A stretch of 64,000 nt of DNA from Ochrobactrum sp. RH2CCR150 (GCA_014138095.1 JACGXE010000002.1:682001-746000); one strand, 5' to 3'. Shown: positions 21,247 through 28,128, counted from the stretch's first letter. The notes: generated by a model from the letters alone, not told the origin. Translations and numbers: made by a program.

Positions 21247-21480
21247 TTACGCTGCGTGCTCTGCCTCTAAGCCTTCCATCCATTTTTTTAGACTGGACCT
21301 GCGAGCAGCGACTGTACCGCCAAGTTTGAAGCTAGGCATAATTTTATCGTAGACGAGCCGATAAGCCTGGCGCCTGGTGACGCCCAGATACTTGGCGATT
21401 GGCTCGACGCCCATTAGCAGATCTGCTTCGTTGTCGTTTTCGTGGTGCATGTTGATTCCCTCTTTTTTTGATTCGTTCAT
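21247..21480 (-). CDS. AlpA/excisionase-like helix-turn-helix protein
   Basis: 77 residues from MNESKKEG. The core DLLMGVEPIAKYLGVTRRQA followed by YRLVYDKIMPSFKLGGTVAARRS is the MerR/AlpA/Xis fold (helix-turn-helix, then a wing before a final helix). Nearest gene to the tRNA, which fits an excisionase or recombination directionality factor. I chose the start at 21480 because it forms an ATGA overlap with the upstream gene; the internal Met (MHHENDNEADLL) is an alternative. Ends HAA. Confidence 0.75.
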   Translation of the reverse strand: MNESKKEGINMHHENDNEADLLMGVEPIAKYLGVTRRQAYRLVYDKIMPSFKLGGTVAARRSSLKKWMEGLEAEHAA

Positions 21481-21710
21481 TCGGAACCGCCTTTCAGTGC
21501 TTGGCGACCGGCTTCGGTGATGCGCCATGAACGCTTGAGGATTGTTGTTTCCCCGGTAAACTGACGCCAAATAGCGCCGACCAATCCCTTGCTTTCGAGG
21601 ATGGCAATCGTTTGCGGTCTAATTCCAAGGTCACGCCAGAACCTGCCGGATTTCCCACAGCTATCAGCAATCTGTTTCAAAGCGTGGGTTTGCTGTTCTG
21701 TCAGCTTCAT
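21477..21710 (-). CDS. Hypothetical winged-helix-like protein, 77 aa
   Basis: Starts MKLTEQQTHALKQIADSCGK and ends RSWRITEAGRQALKGGSE. The pattern (helices, RPQTIAILESKGLVG, then W-R-I-T-x-x-G-R-x-A-L) is that of small winged-helix phage proteins. Start chosen by the ATGA overlap at 21707-21710. Confidence 0.6.
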   Translation of the reverse strand: MKLTEQQTHALKQIADSCGKSGRFWRDLGIRPQTIAILESKGLVGAIWRQFTGETTILKRSWRITEAGRQALKGGSE

Positions 21711-21955
21711 TCTGCCTGCTCCCCAAGTACGGATGCAGCGAGCATTTCCTTCCAGATAACGCCGCAAGCTTGTGTGCCAGCCATATGTGTCATCGCGCCC
21801 TCGATCTTCATTCGGTCACTCGGCTCCTGCAGAGCGGCGAGGATGGTGGAGAGGATGCGTTGTGACGTTTCCTGAAGGGTCCAGGCGTACAGATTGCCAT
21901 CCAAGATAAGTTCCTTCACTTCCTCAATCAGTTCGGCGCGTTCCTTACTCGGCAT
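21707..21955 (-). CDS. Hypothetical helical protein, 82 aa
   Basis: MPSKERAELIEEVKELILDG to ASVLGEQAE. Mostly helical with no Cys pairs or membrane segment. It overlaps the upstream gene by 11 bases and the downstream by 4. Function unknown. Confidence 0.55.
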   Translation of the reverse strand: MPSKERAELIEEVKELILDGNLYAWTLQETSQRILSTILAALQEPSDRMKIEGAMTHMAGTQACGVIWKEMLAASVLGEQAE

Positions 21956-22121
21956 GGCTGGCCTCCTTGTCTGAGTGCGACCTAAAAGCTTCTTCATCAC
22001 GCCATCCAGATGACCATTGCCAATATTTGGCGCTGCCTTTCGGATAAGGGTTCTGATCCCGCGCGGTGCCTTGTCGATAAGCTTTACGGCCTTCCTCAGC
22101 TTTGTTGTCGAAGTAGCTCAT
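21945..22121 (-). CDS. RMF/CrpP-fold small protein, 58 aa
   Basis: The core EEGRKAYRQGTARDQNPYPK followed by a short linker and W-x-x-G-W-R-D-E-E-A-F reproduces the ribosome-modulation-factor pattern (G-x-x-A-x-x-x-G, N/C-P-Y, W-x-x-G-W). Phage and plasmid members are named Rmf/CrpP-fold proteins; CrpP was reported as a ciprofloxacin-modifying enzyme, a role that is disputed. Binding to host ribosomes is possible but not shown. Start 22121 by ATGA overlap. Confidence 0.68.
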   Translation of the reverse strand: MSYFDNKAEEGRKAYRQGTARDQNPYPKGSAKYWQWSSGWRDEEAFRSHSDKEASHAE

Positions 22122-22279
22122 AGCGTGACGGTCTCCTTTGCGCGCAAGAGGGCGATGCACGGGTTTAAACCGGCGAATGCATCACGGATTTTCTGTTTGG
22201 TTGCCGCAATATTCACGTTGTGAGCGTCTTCCCTGTCAGGCGCGTCTAGCTTGGAGAGACGAAAAATGAGGTCGGTCAT
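22118..22279 (-). CDS. Hypothetical protein, 53 aa
   Basis: MTDLIFRLSKLDAPDREDAH to LLRAKETVTL. Supported mainly by exact ATGA overlaps at both ends (22118-22121 and 22276-22279), which is the rule in this operon. The first 20 residues look like the phage family that begins with MT-D-L-x-x-R-L-x-x-A. Function unknown. Confidence 0.6.
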   Translation of the reverse strand: MTDLIFRLSKLDAPDREDAHNVNIAATKQKIRDAFAGLNPCIALLRAKETVTL

Positions 22280-22782
22280 GCTGCTTCTCCCAATATAGGA
22301 AGGGTTAATAGGCCAAGGCCGTTCTTAGCTGCCGAAATGAGCGCCTGAACGCCTTGATCGCCGGACGCAAAAAGGGTTGTTCCGGTGGATGGAGAACCAC
22401 CGATACTGCCGTCTGGGCGAATGAATTTTATTTTTCCTGATACGAACAAAATGGCATCTGCGCTTCTTGCAGCCTTCTGCCACCATGGTGCACTAGATCT
22501 ATCTGGAGTTAGCGCTACGCCATTACCGTGTCGGAAGAACGCATCCAGCCACGGTTCAAGTCCGTTTCGCCCTCCGAATGGAGGGTTCATCCAGACAAAA
22601 CCAGTCCAGAACGGCGCAAGTTTCAGTCCGTCATCCTCCTGATCCAACCATACCTTACAGGGGACGTCTTTACGCAGGAATGGCGAGGCTACATCCAGAT
22701 CGAACACGCAATCTAACGCATCAAAAATGTACTTAGGCGTGTACCACTCATCAGAAGCGCCGAGTGTTTCCCAAAAACTCAT
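22276..22782 (-). CDS. Phage Dam-type DNA N6-adenine methyltransferase
   Basis: 168 residues of the phage DNA N-6-adenine-methyltransferase (Dam) family. The N-terminal DEWYTPKYIFDALDCVFDLD and catalytic N-P-P-F in FVWMNPPFGGRNGLEPWLDA are diagnostic; the later VSGKIKFIRPDGSIGGSP is also typical. It probably protects phage DNA or alters host gene expression. Overlaps its neighbours by 4 bases on each side. Confidence 0.88.
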   Translation of the reverse strand: MSFWETLGASDEWYTPKYIFDALDCVFDLDVASPFLRKDVPCKVWLDQEDDGLKLAPFWTGFVWMNPPFGGRNGLEPWLDAFFRHGNGVALTPDRSSAPWWQKAARSADAILFVSGKIKFIRPDGSIGGSPSTGTTLFASGDQGVQALISAAKNGLGLLTLPILGEAA

Positions 22783-23834
22783 TTATGACCCTCCGTCTTG
22801 AACAGAGCGTCACGAATGGACTTGGCGCGGCTCTTTAAATGATAAGCAACATCATCAACAAGCCCTGACACTTCACAGGCTTCACGCTCGCAATTCAGCG
22901 CGGCTTCATTTTTTCCTTTTTCCCATCCACTACGAAATGCAACTTCGACATCAGTCTTTAAAACTGACTTCGTATCAAATTTCCCATCCAAAACACCATC
23001 CAGCACCGTGCGGGCTGTGTGAACGGCCTCCTTCATAAAATCATCAAGAGGAAATCTACGACGCGAAAGCGGAGTGTCGTAACAACCCATCAGGTTTTGC
23101 AGAGCTTCAAGGGCCTCCGTTAGCTTGGCTTCGATGGCTATTACCTGTTGGATAAGTTTTTCGTTCCTTGAACTTTCGGCTTCCGGGTTTCCGAGAACAA
23201 GTCGCGCATCTTCTACAGCACGGAAATGTTCGGGGCTTTCAATCGGATGCGAGATGATGCTGAGGATCATTGCATCCTTCGCCGCGTTGTCGGCTTCGAG
23301 TTCTGCGATCAGACAGTCTTTAGTATGGCATTCATTGACAGCGCTGATTAACAGTTCGTCGGCGCGATTGTGTGTCGCACGCTCATTATTTGCATCTTCA
23401 TTGCATCTGTATTTTGCTTGGTATGCATATTGAAGGCGGTTCTCCAACTCGTTAATCCTAGCGTCCTTCGCCGCCAATAGCTCCTCAGCCTGCTCGACCA
23501 GCATGACCGGGGTTCTGAAGTCACCGCCAGCTTTAGGAATGATTACAGCTTTGCTGACAGCATCTTCCATCAGAAGCCCAATCGTGCCTCTGTGTGCGTA
23601 GCCAATCGTCACCAGTCCCGTATCTGTAGCTGCAGGCGCGGGGCGGGTGTTCCAGCGCTTAGATGCGTCCTCGTATGCTTCCTCTTGGGTCTCATACTTG
23701 AACTCGCTCATCGGGCCGATCATGTCGTCGCAATCAATACATTTAATGTGTGCGATCCAGCCTTCTATGTCGGCATAGTAAGTTTCGAGATTGCTACCCA
23801 CGCAAAACGGGCACGGCTTCAGTTCACTCGCCAT
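22779..23834 (-). CDS. Lar-like zinc-finger protein with long coiled-coil C-terminus
   Basis: 351 residues. The N-terminus MASELKPCPFCVGSNLETYY, then C-x-x-C (KCIDCDD) and EEAYEDASKRWNTRP, matches the Lar restriction-alleviation domain (two CxxC pairs, final WNTR). A linker and a long helical part with Ala/Glu/Asn-rich heptads (about 120-250) follow. Lar domains in prophages modulate type I restriction, but many such fusions are uncharacterised. Start at 23834 since it is the conserved Lar start; the upstream part of the open frame is antisense-like. Confidence 0.7.
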   Translation of the reverse strand: MASELKPCPFCVGSNLETYYADIEGWIAHIKCIDCDDMIGPMSEFKYETQEEAYEDASKRWNTRPAPAATDTGLVTIGYAHRGTIGLLMEDAVSKAVIIPKAGGDFRTPVMLVEQAEELLAAKDARINELENRLQYAYQAKYRCNEDANNERATHNRADELLISAVNECHTKDCLIAELEADNAAKDAMILSIISHPIESPEHFRAVEDARLVLGNPEAESSRNEKLIQQVIAIEAKLTEALEALQNLMGCYDTPLSRRRFPLDDFMKEAVHTARTVLDGVLDGKFDTKSVLKTDVEVAFRSGWEKGKNEAALNCEREACEVSGLVDDVAYHLKSRAKSIRDALFKTEGHK

Positions 23835-23994
23835 GACGGTCGCCTCCTGATGGGTGGGTGGCAGAAGTCCATGCGTCACGATCAAGGATGCGCTGCAACC
23901 GTTGGGCTTTACGTGCCAATTCTTCGGCATCGTTCGTAAGGTCGTAAATCTCCTGCTGTATTCTCGATCTTTGCGCTTGCGTCAGCTTGCTCAT
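23824..23994 (-). CDS. Small coiled-coil protein, 56 aa
   Basis: MSKLTQAQRSRIQQEIYDLT followed by a Leu-zipper-like helix and a polar tail. It starts in an ATGA overlap (23991-23994) and its end overlaps the Lar-like gene by 11 bases. Short but well placed. Confidence 0.55.
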   Translation of the reverse strand: MSKLTQAQRSRIQQEIYDLTNDAEELARKAQRLQRILDRDAWTSATHPSGGDRHGE

Positions 23995-24452
23995 TCCGCG
24001 CCCTCCGAAGTTGGTGCAGAGGGGAGGATTTCGGCGACGTGATTGCGTAATTGCAGCAGCGCCGTGAAGCCTTCTGCCGATGTTTCAGGGAAAAGTTTGC
24101 ACCTGTCGTAAAGCTCTCCGGCCTTCTGCAACCACCCATCCCCCTCAACCTTACCGGCGTCGGCATGATCCGGGGAGGATAGGGCGCGGATGGCAGCGGC
24201 GTGTAGACGGTGGAAATGCGCAATCAACTTGAACGGGACGCCATCGAGTGCACCGTTACGGGTTGAATAATACTCGGCTTCCTTGTCGTGGTATCGCGCC
24301 GCTTCATCCAGTCCCAACTCACGCGCGGCGGATGGCTGTGCGATGAAGGCGGCTTGCAGAGCTTCCCGTGCGATGCCGCTCGGCAATATGTATCGCTTCA
24401 GGCGAAGATACGCCTGCATAGCGCCTATTGCCTTTTCACTCGCCTCCATCAC
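23991..24452 (-). CDS. Hypothetical helical protein, about 153 aa
   Basis: Helix-rich protein with MEASEKAIGAMQAYLRLKRY at the start and LLQLRNHVAEILPSAPTSEG near the end. Start is GTG 24452 (GTGA overlap) or ATG 24449 (TGATG). No recognisable domain; similar helical proteins are common in the left arm of rhizobial prophages. Confidence 0.6.
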   Translation of the reverse strand: MMEASEKAIGAMQAYLRLKRYILPSGIAREALQAAFIAQPSAARELGLDEAARYHDKEAEYYSTRNGALDGVPFKLIAHFHRLHAAAIRALSSPDHADAGKVEGDGWLQKAGELYDRCKLFPETSAEGFTALLQLRNHVAEILPSAPTSEGAE

Positions 24453-24694
24453 ACCGCCCTCCGCTGCCGACGGCGATTGTCGTTGGCCGGATTACGACGC
24501 TGGCGCGGAGCGCCATAACGGAACCGAACGCCGGTAATGCGCGCCAGCTCGAAGGCGGTGTCTCGCAGCGTTTCGGCCTCAGTGTGATAACCAAGCGCGC
24601 GCACTGCCTTTGAAATCGACAGGACCTGCGCGGCGGTCGTGCCTTGCTGCTGGAATTCGGCGGCAGTCAGGGTGGGTCTGTGGATTGCAGACAT
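24449..24694 (-). CDS. Hypothetical protein with C-terminal ANDN peptide, 81 aa
   Basis: MSAIHRPTLTAAEFQQQGTT, a helical core, then an Arg-rich tail with N-P-A-N-D-N (residues 68-73). The start is fixed by a start-associated AACACGAGGAG at 24701-24711. The tail resembles a nucleic-acid-binding segment. Function unknown. Confidence 0.65.
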   Translation of the reverse strand: MSAIHRPTLTAAEFQQQGTTAAQVLSISKAVRALGYHTEAETLRDTAFELARITGVRFRYGAPRQRRNPANDNRRRQRRAV

Positions 24695-24700
24695 AGGTGT

Positions 24701-24711
24701 CTCCTCGTGTT
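24701..24711 (-). promoter_or_regulatory. Start-associated sequence AACACGAGGAG
   Basis: Exact 11-mer 6 bases upstream of the ATG at 24694; preceded on the transcript by ACCC-ACC. One copy of the prophage-wide family. Confidence 0.8.
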
Positions 24712-24803
24712 GGTGGGTGCAAAAAGCCGTGGCGCCAGATGCGCAAGGGATGTCATTCTTGGAGGATCGGGGGCTTAAGCGCCCCGTCGCTATCTTTCGT
24801 GCC

Positions 24804-25037
24804 TCATGCCGATAGACCCATCCCAACGCCGCACACAGCAACGCAAAAGGCTACAACGACCGTCATTTCGACCGCTTCACGGGCCGCATAGCGCAGCCAC
24901 GGCTGTGGGCGGCCATGCTTCCTCGCCTTGTAATCAGGGCGGCGCATTGGCTCGACATTGCCTGCAGCGTTATGACCGGCATCGGTCTGCACGTCTGGTT
25001 CCAAGTCGGCGAGCAATTCCAAAAGGGCGCGGTTCAT
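24804..25037 (-). CDS. Small single-pass membrane protein, 77 aa
   Basis: A polar N-terminal part (MNRALLELLADLEPDVQTDA) and one C-terminal hydrophobic segment (VEMTVVVAFCVAVCGVGMGL), giving a tail-anchored topology. ATGA overlap with the winged-helix gene upstream. Function unknown. Confidence 0.6.
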   Translation of the reverse strand: MNRALLELLADLEPDVQTDAGHNAAGNVEPMRRPDYKARKHGRPQPWLRYAAREAVEMTVVVAFCVAVCGVGMGLSA

Positions 25038-25360
25038 GCTGCAGCCCTCCGGTCTTTTGCCGGTACGTTGTCGTTCGCGACAGGCTCAAGGTAGTAAAAG
25101 CCCTGATTGCCGCGTCCGCAGCCTTGTTTTGGAATTGTCCATCCGTGGGATGGCAGCATCTTGCGCAGGCCAACCATAGTTGTTCTGATTACACCGACCG
25201 CGTTTTCTGGGCCGCCATTTGGATCAAATGCATAAACGTTATCGACGAGATCGCGCATGTGCATGCGGCGAGGGTAAACGTCGGACAGGGCCTCTATGAT
25301 TGCCAGTTCGGTGCGTCGGAAATGGACTGCGCCCAATTCCTCATAGGGATCGCGCTCCAT
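25034..25360 (-). CDS. Stand-alone winged-helix DNA-binding protein (OmpR C-terminal fold)
   Basis: 108 residues. FRRTELAIIEALSDVYPRRM, then RDLVDNVY, NAVGVIRTTMVGLRKMLP and a final G-x-x-x-x-x-x-GFYYLEP follow the Trans_reg_C winged-helix pattern, including the recognition helix, but no receiver domain is present. It probably regulates phage or host promoters. V-A-N-D-N-V-P lies near the C-terminus (95-98), which ends RRAAA. Start chosen at 25360, 1 base after the upstream stop; the longer open frame upstream overlaps another gene out of frame. Confidence 0.72.
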   Translation of the reverse strand: MERDPYEELGAVHFRRTELAIIEALSDVYPRRMHMRDLVDNVYAFDPNGGPENAVGVIRTTMVGLRKMLPSHGWTIPKQGCGRGNQGFYYLEPVANDNVPAKDRRAAA

Positions 25361-25361
25361 T

Positions 25362-25628
25362 TTAAGCAGCCTCCGCCAGCTCAACTGGAGCACAGCAAGC
25401 CACTGCGCCGCTCGTCTGGAAAACTTCGAACGTCTCGCCGGGGCACAGGGCAGCGAGGCGCGTCGCCTCGGCCAAGGCCTGCTCAAACGAGCCGTGTTCG
25501 TATGGCATGGTGGTGAAGACGCCAACGCGGCCAGTCTTCTTGCCGCGGCGGAATACAAAGAATCCGCCGCCGATGATTTCATTCGGGCGAGGCTTCGAGC
25601 TTCTTCTTCTCGGTGCTTTTGCTGACAT
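25362..25628 (-). CDS. Hypothetical basic protein, 88 aa (first gene of leftward operon)
   Basis: A basic N-terminus (SAKAPRRRSSKPRP) and a compact beta-rich part (GGGFFVFRRGKKTGRVGVFT, FEVFQTSGAVA). The start follows a start-associated ACACGAGGAG (25637-25647). It is the first gene downstream of the leftward promoter at 25706-25735. Function unknown. Confidence 0.65.
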   Translation of the reverse strand: MSAKAPRRRSSKPRPNEIIGGGFFVFRRGKKTGRVGVFTTMPYEHGSFEQALAEATRLAALCPGETFEVFQTSGAVACCAPVELAEAA

Positions 25629-25636
25629 GTGAGTTT

Positions 25637-25647
25637 CTCCTCGTGTT
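25637..25647 (-). promoter_or_regulatory. Start-associated sequence AACACGAGGAG with upstream hairpin
   Basis: Lies 8 bases before the ATG at 25628. The transcript upstream forms CCAGC-loop-GCTGG, then CCCACCGACCAAAACACGAGGAG, the same order as elsewhere. Confidence 0.78.
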
Positions 25648-25698
25648 TTGGTCGGTGGGCCAGCAGATCAAGCTGGTGAGGCTGTCTTCGTGCTGTGC

Positions 25699-25750
25699 TG
25701 TCATCGTTATATGCGATATAGTCAACAAATGTCAATGCCATACGATGACA
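25699..25750 (-). promoter_or_regulatory. Leftward promoter between inverted TGTCATCGT repeats
   Basis: On the minus strand: -35 TTGACA (25735-25730), 18-base spacer, -10 TATAAC (25711-25706). It is flanked by a perfect inverted repeat TGTCATCGT (25699-25707) and ACGATGACA (25742-25750). TGTCATCGT recurs next to the repressor at 26810-26818, so these may be operators of the CI-like repressor controlling the leftward operon. Confidence 0.65.
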
Positions 25751-25850
25751 AAAACACATACTCGAAAATGATATGGTTTATTAACTATAAATTGTTCTTG
25801 AAATGTTCCGACGCAAGTGGAATCCTTAGTCTCATACTGAGGAGAGGCGG

Positions 25851-26075
25851 ATGGCTGCGTTATTTGTCGTTCAATCCTTCACCGAGTGCCGGTGGGGAAT
25901 CGTTCCTGACAATCCGATCGAAGTTGAAAACGAAGATCAGGCTGTGAGGTTGGCGGAGAGACTCGCGCCAATAAAGCCCGCAGTCATTGCGGTCTATCGT
26001 TGGAATAATCAGGCTGAAGTAATTGCAATGTTCGGACGCGTGCCAGAGGCCGTCCTAGAGGCCGCAAACGGCTAA
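25851..26075 (+). CDS. Hypothetical protein, 74 aa
   Basis: MAALFVVQSFTECRWGIVPD to VPEAVLEAANG, with a strong ribosome site (GAGGAGAGGCGG). It is rightward, convergent with the repressor gene, and ends directly at the repressor stop. Beta-alpha pattern; no known domain. Possibly expressed with, or against, the repressor. Confidence 0.6.
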   Translation: MAALFVVQSFTECRWGIVPDNPIEVENEDQAVRLAERLAPIKPAVIAVYRWNNQAEVIAMFGRVPEAVLEAANG

Positions 26076-26765
26076 TCAGCGCGTGTTGTACTTTCCGACA
26101 ACGCGATGACAAACGGGCCAGTCGGCACGGAACTCTTTGAATTCCTTATGCGGATTGTATTGCTCGAGCATCCATTCACGGTCATTGAAACCAACGAGCC
26201 GCTTGATGATGGCCTCGTTCTCGTCCATTTCGCTAGTGTGATAAAGGATCACATCTTCGTCGCGCATGGGCGGAAGATTGGGGTTCACGAGCGCGGTTTC
26301 ACCGGGCCGATAGGCCGGGACCATGGAATCTCCCGACAATAGAAGGCCATAGCCGCCCTTAACGCCTTGCAGGACGGCTGGCATCTTCATGTAGCTGATT
26401 GGATCGAACGTAATTATTACGTGACCGTCGCCGCCCTTGGCGGCTGCATAGACGGGGAGGTCGCGTTGATCTCCAACCAGTTCGTTGCCAGGAATGATTT
26501 TTGGAGTGAATACATCGGCAGGGCGCTCGCCTGTTATCGGCTCCCGCGTCTGGAACATTTGCCCTTTGCCAAATGCCAGCCAGTCTTCACTAAGATCCAA
26601 TGCACGCGCTAGGCGGGCAACAAAATCCACGCTGGCCCCGCGCTTCCCGCCTTCAAGCAAACTGATCGACGACTTGTCACGGCCGATGAGGGCGGCAAGA
26701 TCGGCTTGACTCATATTCTTTGCTTCACGCGCCGTACGAAGGCGCTGGGCGAAATCGTTGTCCAT
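26076..26765 (-). CDS. CI-like repressor (HTH_XRE plus S24 peptidase)
   Basis: 229 residues from MDNDFAQRL. The N-terminal helix-turn-helix is NMSQADLAALIGRDKSSISL (about 17-36). The C-terminal S24 domain has the catalytic Ser in LLSGDSMVPAYRPGE and Lys in IIKRLVGF. The usual Ala-Gly cleavage dipeptide is not obvious; the candidate hinge reads VYAAAKGGDG. It should maintain lysogeny and respond to RecA. Start at 26765 because upstream in-frame Met residues overlap the operator region. Confidence 0.9.
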   Translation of the reverse strand: MDNDFAQRLRTAREAKNMSQADLAALIGRDKSSISLLEGGKRGASVDFVARLARALDLSEDWLAFGKGQMFQTREPITGERPADVFTPKIIPGNELVGDQRDLPVYAAAKGGDGHVIITFDPISYMKMPAVLQGVKGGYGLLLSGDSMVPAYRPGETALVNPNLPPMRDEDVILYHTSEMDENEAIIKRLVGFNDREWMLEQYNPHKEFKEFRADWPVCHRVVGKYNTR

Positions 26766-26800
26766 GATGTGCTTTTCGCATATTGATGTGAAAATGTAAC

Positions 26801-26850
26801 GTGCGAATTTGTCATCGTGTGTTGACATCGGTGCGAATCTGTCATATCTA
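26801..26850 (+). promoter_or_regulatory. Rightward early promoter with repressor operators
   Basis: -35 TTGACA (26822-26827), 17-base spacer, -10 TATCTA (26845-26850). Direct repeats GTGCGAATTTGTCAT (26801-26815) and GTGCGAATCTGTCAT (26831-26845) are 30 bases apart and overlap the promoter, as expected for repressor operators. TGTCATCGT at 26810-26818 matches the repeats around the leftward promoter. Confidence 0.72.
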
Positions 26851-26968
26851 TACGTCATCAACCGACGCAGAAGACGTTGGGATCACAAAATGGCAGGCAA
26901 CAGAATGAACATCCTCCCACGGATTTTCGCCCTTAATAGATAGAAACCATTTTTTGAGGAGAAGCGCC

Positions 26969-27022
26969 ATGATGAACACAGCCGAAAGAAGCCGCATCGC
27001 TTCCGCGCCACAAGGGCCATAG
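26969..27022 (+). CDS. Possible 17-residue leader peptide
   Basis: MMNTAERSRIASAPQGP, preceded by a strong ribosome site (TTTGAGGAGAAGCGCC). It is the first well-initiated frame after the rightward promoter and is followed 13 bases later by a hairpin at 27036-27061. Could be a translated leader or chance. Confidence 0.35.
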   Translation: MMNTAERSRIASAPQGP

Positions 27023-27035
27023 ATTTCAAAAGGGA

Positions 27036-27061
27036 CACTGCCGACTGAAACGTCGGCGGTG
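27036..27061 (+). promoter_or_regulatory. Strong hairpin in the early leader
   Basis: Stem CACTGCCGAC / GTCGGCGGTG (10 pairs, one T-G wobble) with loop TGAAAC. There is no U-tract, so it is not a standard terminator; an attenuator, antitermination or processing element is possible. Confidence 0.55.
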
Positions 27062-27305
27062 CTTTCGGCGTGGCCTGAATAACCGCGAAAACCAATTTAA
27101 CGGCGCCACGTCGAAAACTAAAAGGCGGAGTTTAAGAGCCGGCACCACCCGCTGCTCGCTCCGCCCCGTAATTACCGGACCACACGAGGAGGGCCGAAGC
27201 CACTTCCAAAGCCCAGCTTTCCTTGCCCAGTACCACCCGGGCCGACCAGACAGATGCCGTTAGACGCGGCATTTGTCAACCACCGCAAATCACACACGAG
27301 GAGAC
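27062..27305 (+). other. Early leader region without a clear gene
   Basis: About 240 bases with several short inverted repeats and a start-associated sequence at 27181-27192 (CACACGAGGAGG) that has no start codon at the usual distance. A second copy at 27293-27303, after hairpin ATGCCG...CGGCAT, does serve the gene at 27306. Confidence 0.5.
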
Positions 27306-27590
27306 ATGCAGCATTCATCAAGGCACGAACTGCAGGCAACCGCCGCCGCGCACCGTAAACAAGGCGCATCATTCGGAAAGATCGCTGAACTGATGGGCAT
27401 TACCAGAGGCCGCGCATGGTCGCTGCTTTCGGAAAGAACGCCCACGTTACCGGCGCCAGAGCCCACCGCAAGCACCGTTGTGCGGCGCACAACCTACAAC
27501 GGCGGATATTCGGGAGGATGCATGGACATTTATGTCTCGCTTCCCCGCATAACCATTCTGGACGGGCCGTATACGGACACAGTCCACTAG
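27306..27590 (+). CDS. Small helix-turn-helix protein, 94 aa
   Basis: The helix-turn-helix is KQGASFGKIAELMGITRGRA (about 20-40), followed by a Pro/Thr linker and a short C-terminal part (CMDIYVSLPRITILDGPYTD). First substantial gene of the rightward arm, so it may act as Cro or an early regulator. Start fixed by CACACGAGGAGAC before ATG 27306. Confidence 0.65.
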   Translation: MQHSSRHELQATAAAHRKQGASFGKIAELMGITRGRAWSLLSERTPTLPAPEPTASTVVRRTTYNGGYSGGCMDIYVSLPRITILDGPYTDTVH

Positions 27591-27658
27591 CCTTTTGAGC
27601 AGGCCGACCGCGAGGATGACGGGGCCGACGACTAACCTCCCTACGAGGAGGCCATTAC

Positions 27659-27829
27659 TTGAAAACGAAATACACACGAACTGGAGAGCGGGACATGACA
27701 AACCGCAAGCCTTACCGGACGGCTGCGCAAAAAGCAGAGGCGCGTGCTTCGGCACGTCTTATTGACGGCCGTTACGTTTCCAGCGCGCCAGTCATTTACC
27801 ACCGCGCACCGAAAAGAGGTGCCGCATGA
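27659..27829 (+). CDS. Small basic protein, 56 aa
   Basis: From TTG 27659, placed 9 bases after CTACGAGGAG, the frame gives MKTKYTRTGERDMTNRKPYR to RAPKRGAA. An ATG at 27695 in the same frame, with GGAGAG upstream, gives 44 residues. The end overlaps the next gene by ATGA. Basic, no domain known. Confidence 0.5.
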   Translation: MKTKYTRTGERDMTNRKPYRTAAQKAEARASARLIDGRYVSSAPVIYHRAPKRGAA

Positions 27830-28128
27830 CCTGCGATTGCGGTGAATGCTGGGACTTACCCGGCGAAATCGTCGTCCACCGGCTTTGGAAGTGGAAGGGC
27901 ATCATTGTCGAGGAGCGGGACAATTACCGCTGGCTGACTGTGCGTTTCATGATTCCAGGCACGGGCCTTGTGCAACTTGAGGTCTCGCGCTTCGAAGTCA
28001 GCCCCTTTTTTGAAGAGGACGGCGGCGGTGTCGAGGCTGACAAGCCTGAAGATGACAACGTCATCCCGGTCGATTTCACCAAGAAGGTGAAGCTTACGAA
28101 AAACACCAAGACGAGGGGAGTAGCGTGA
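27826..28128 (+). CDS. Hypothetical protein, 100 aa
   Basis: MTCDCGECWDLPGEIVVHRL, a beta-rich core (VEERDNYRWLTVRFMIPGTG) and a charged acidic-to-basic tail (DDNVIPVDFTKKVKLTKNTK). An N-terminal C-x-C-x-x-C group could bind metal. ATGA overlap with the preceding gene and GTGA/TGATG with the next. Confidence 0.55.
   Translation: MTCDCGECWDLPGEIVVHRLWKWKGIIVEERDNYRWLTVRFMIPGTGLVQLEVSRFEVSPFFEEDGGGVEADKPEDDNVIPVDFTKKVKLTKNTKTRGVA

Noticed and set aside
25034..25759. Full 241-residue leftward frame
   Set aside because: Its first 133 residues overlap another well-initiated gene and are low-complexity; the real winged-helix protein starts at 25360.
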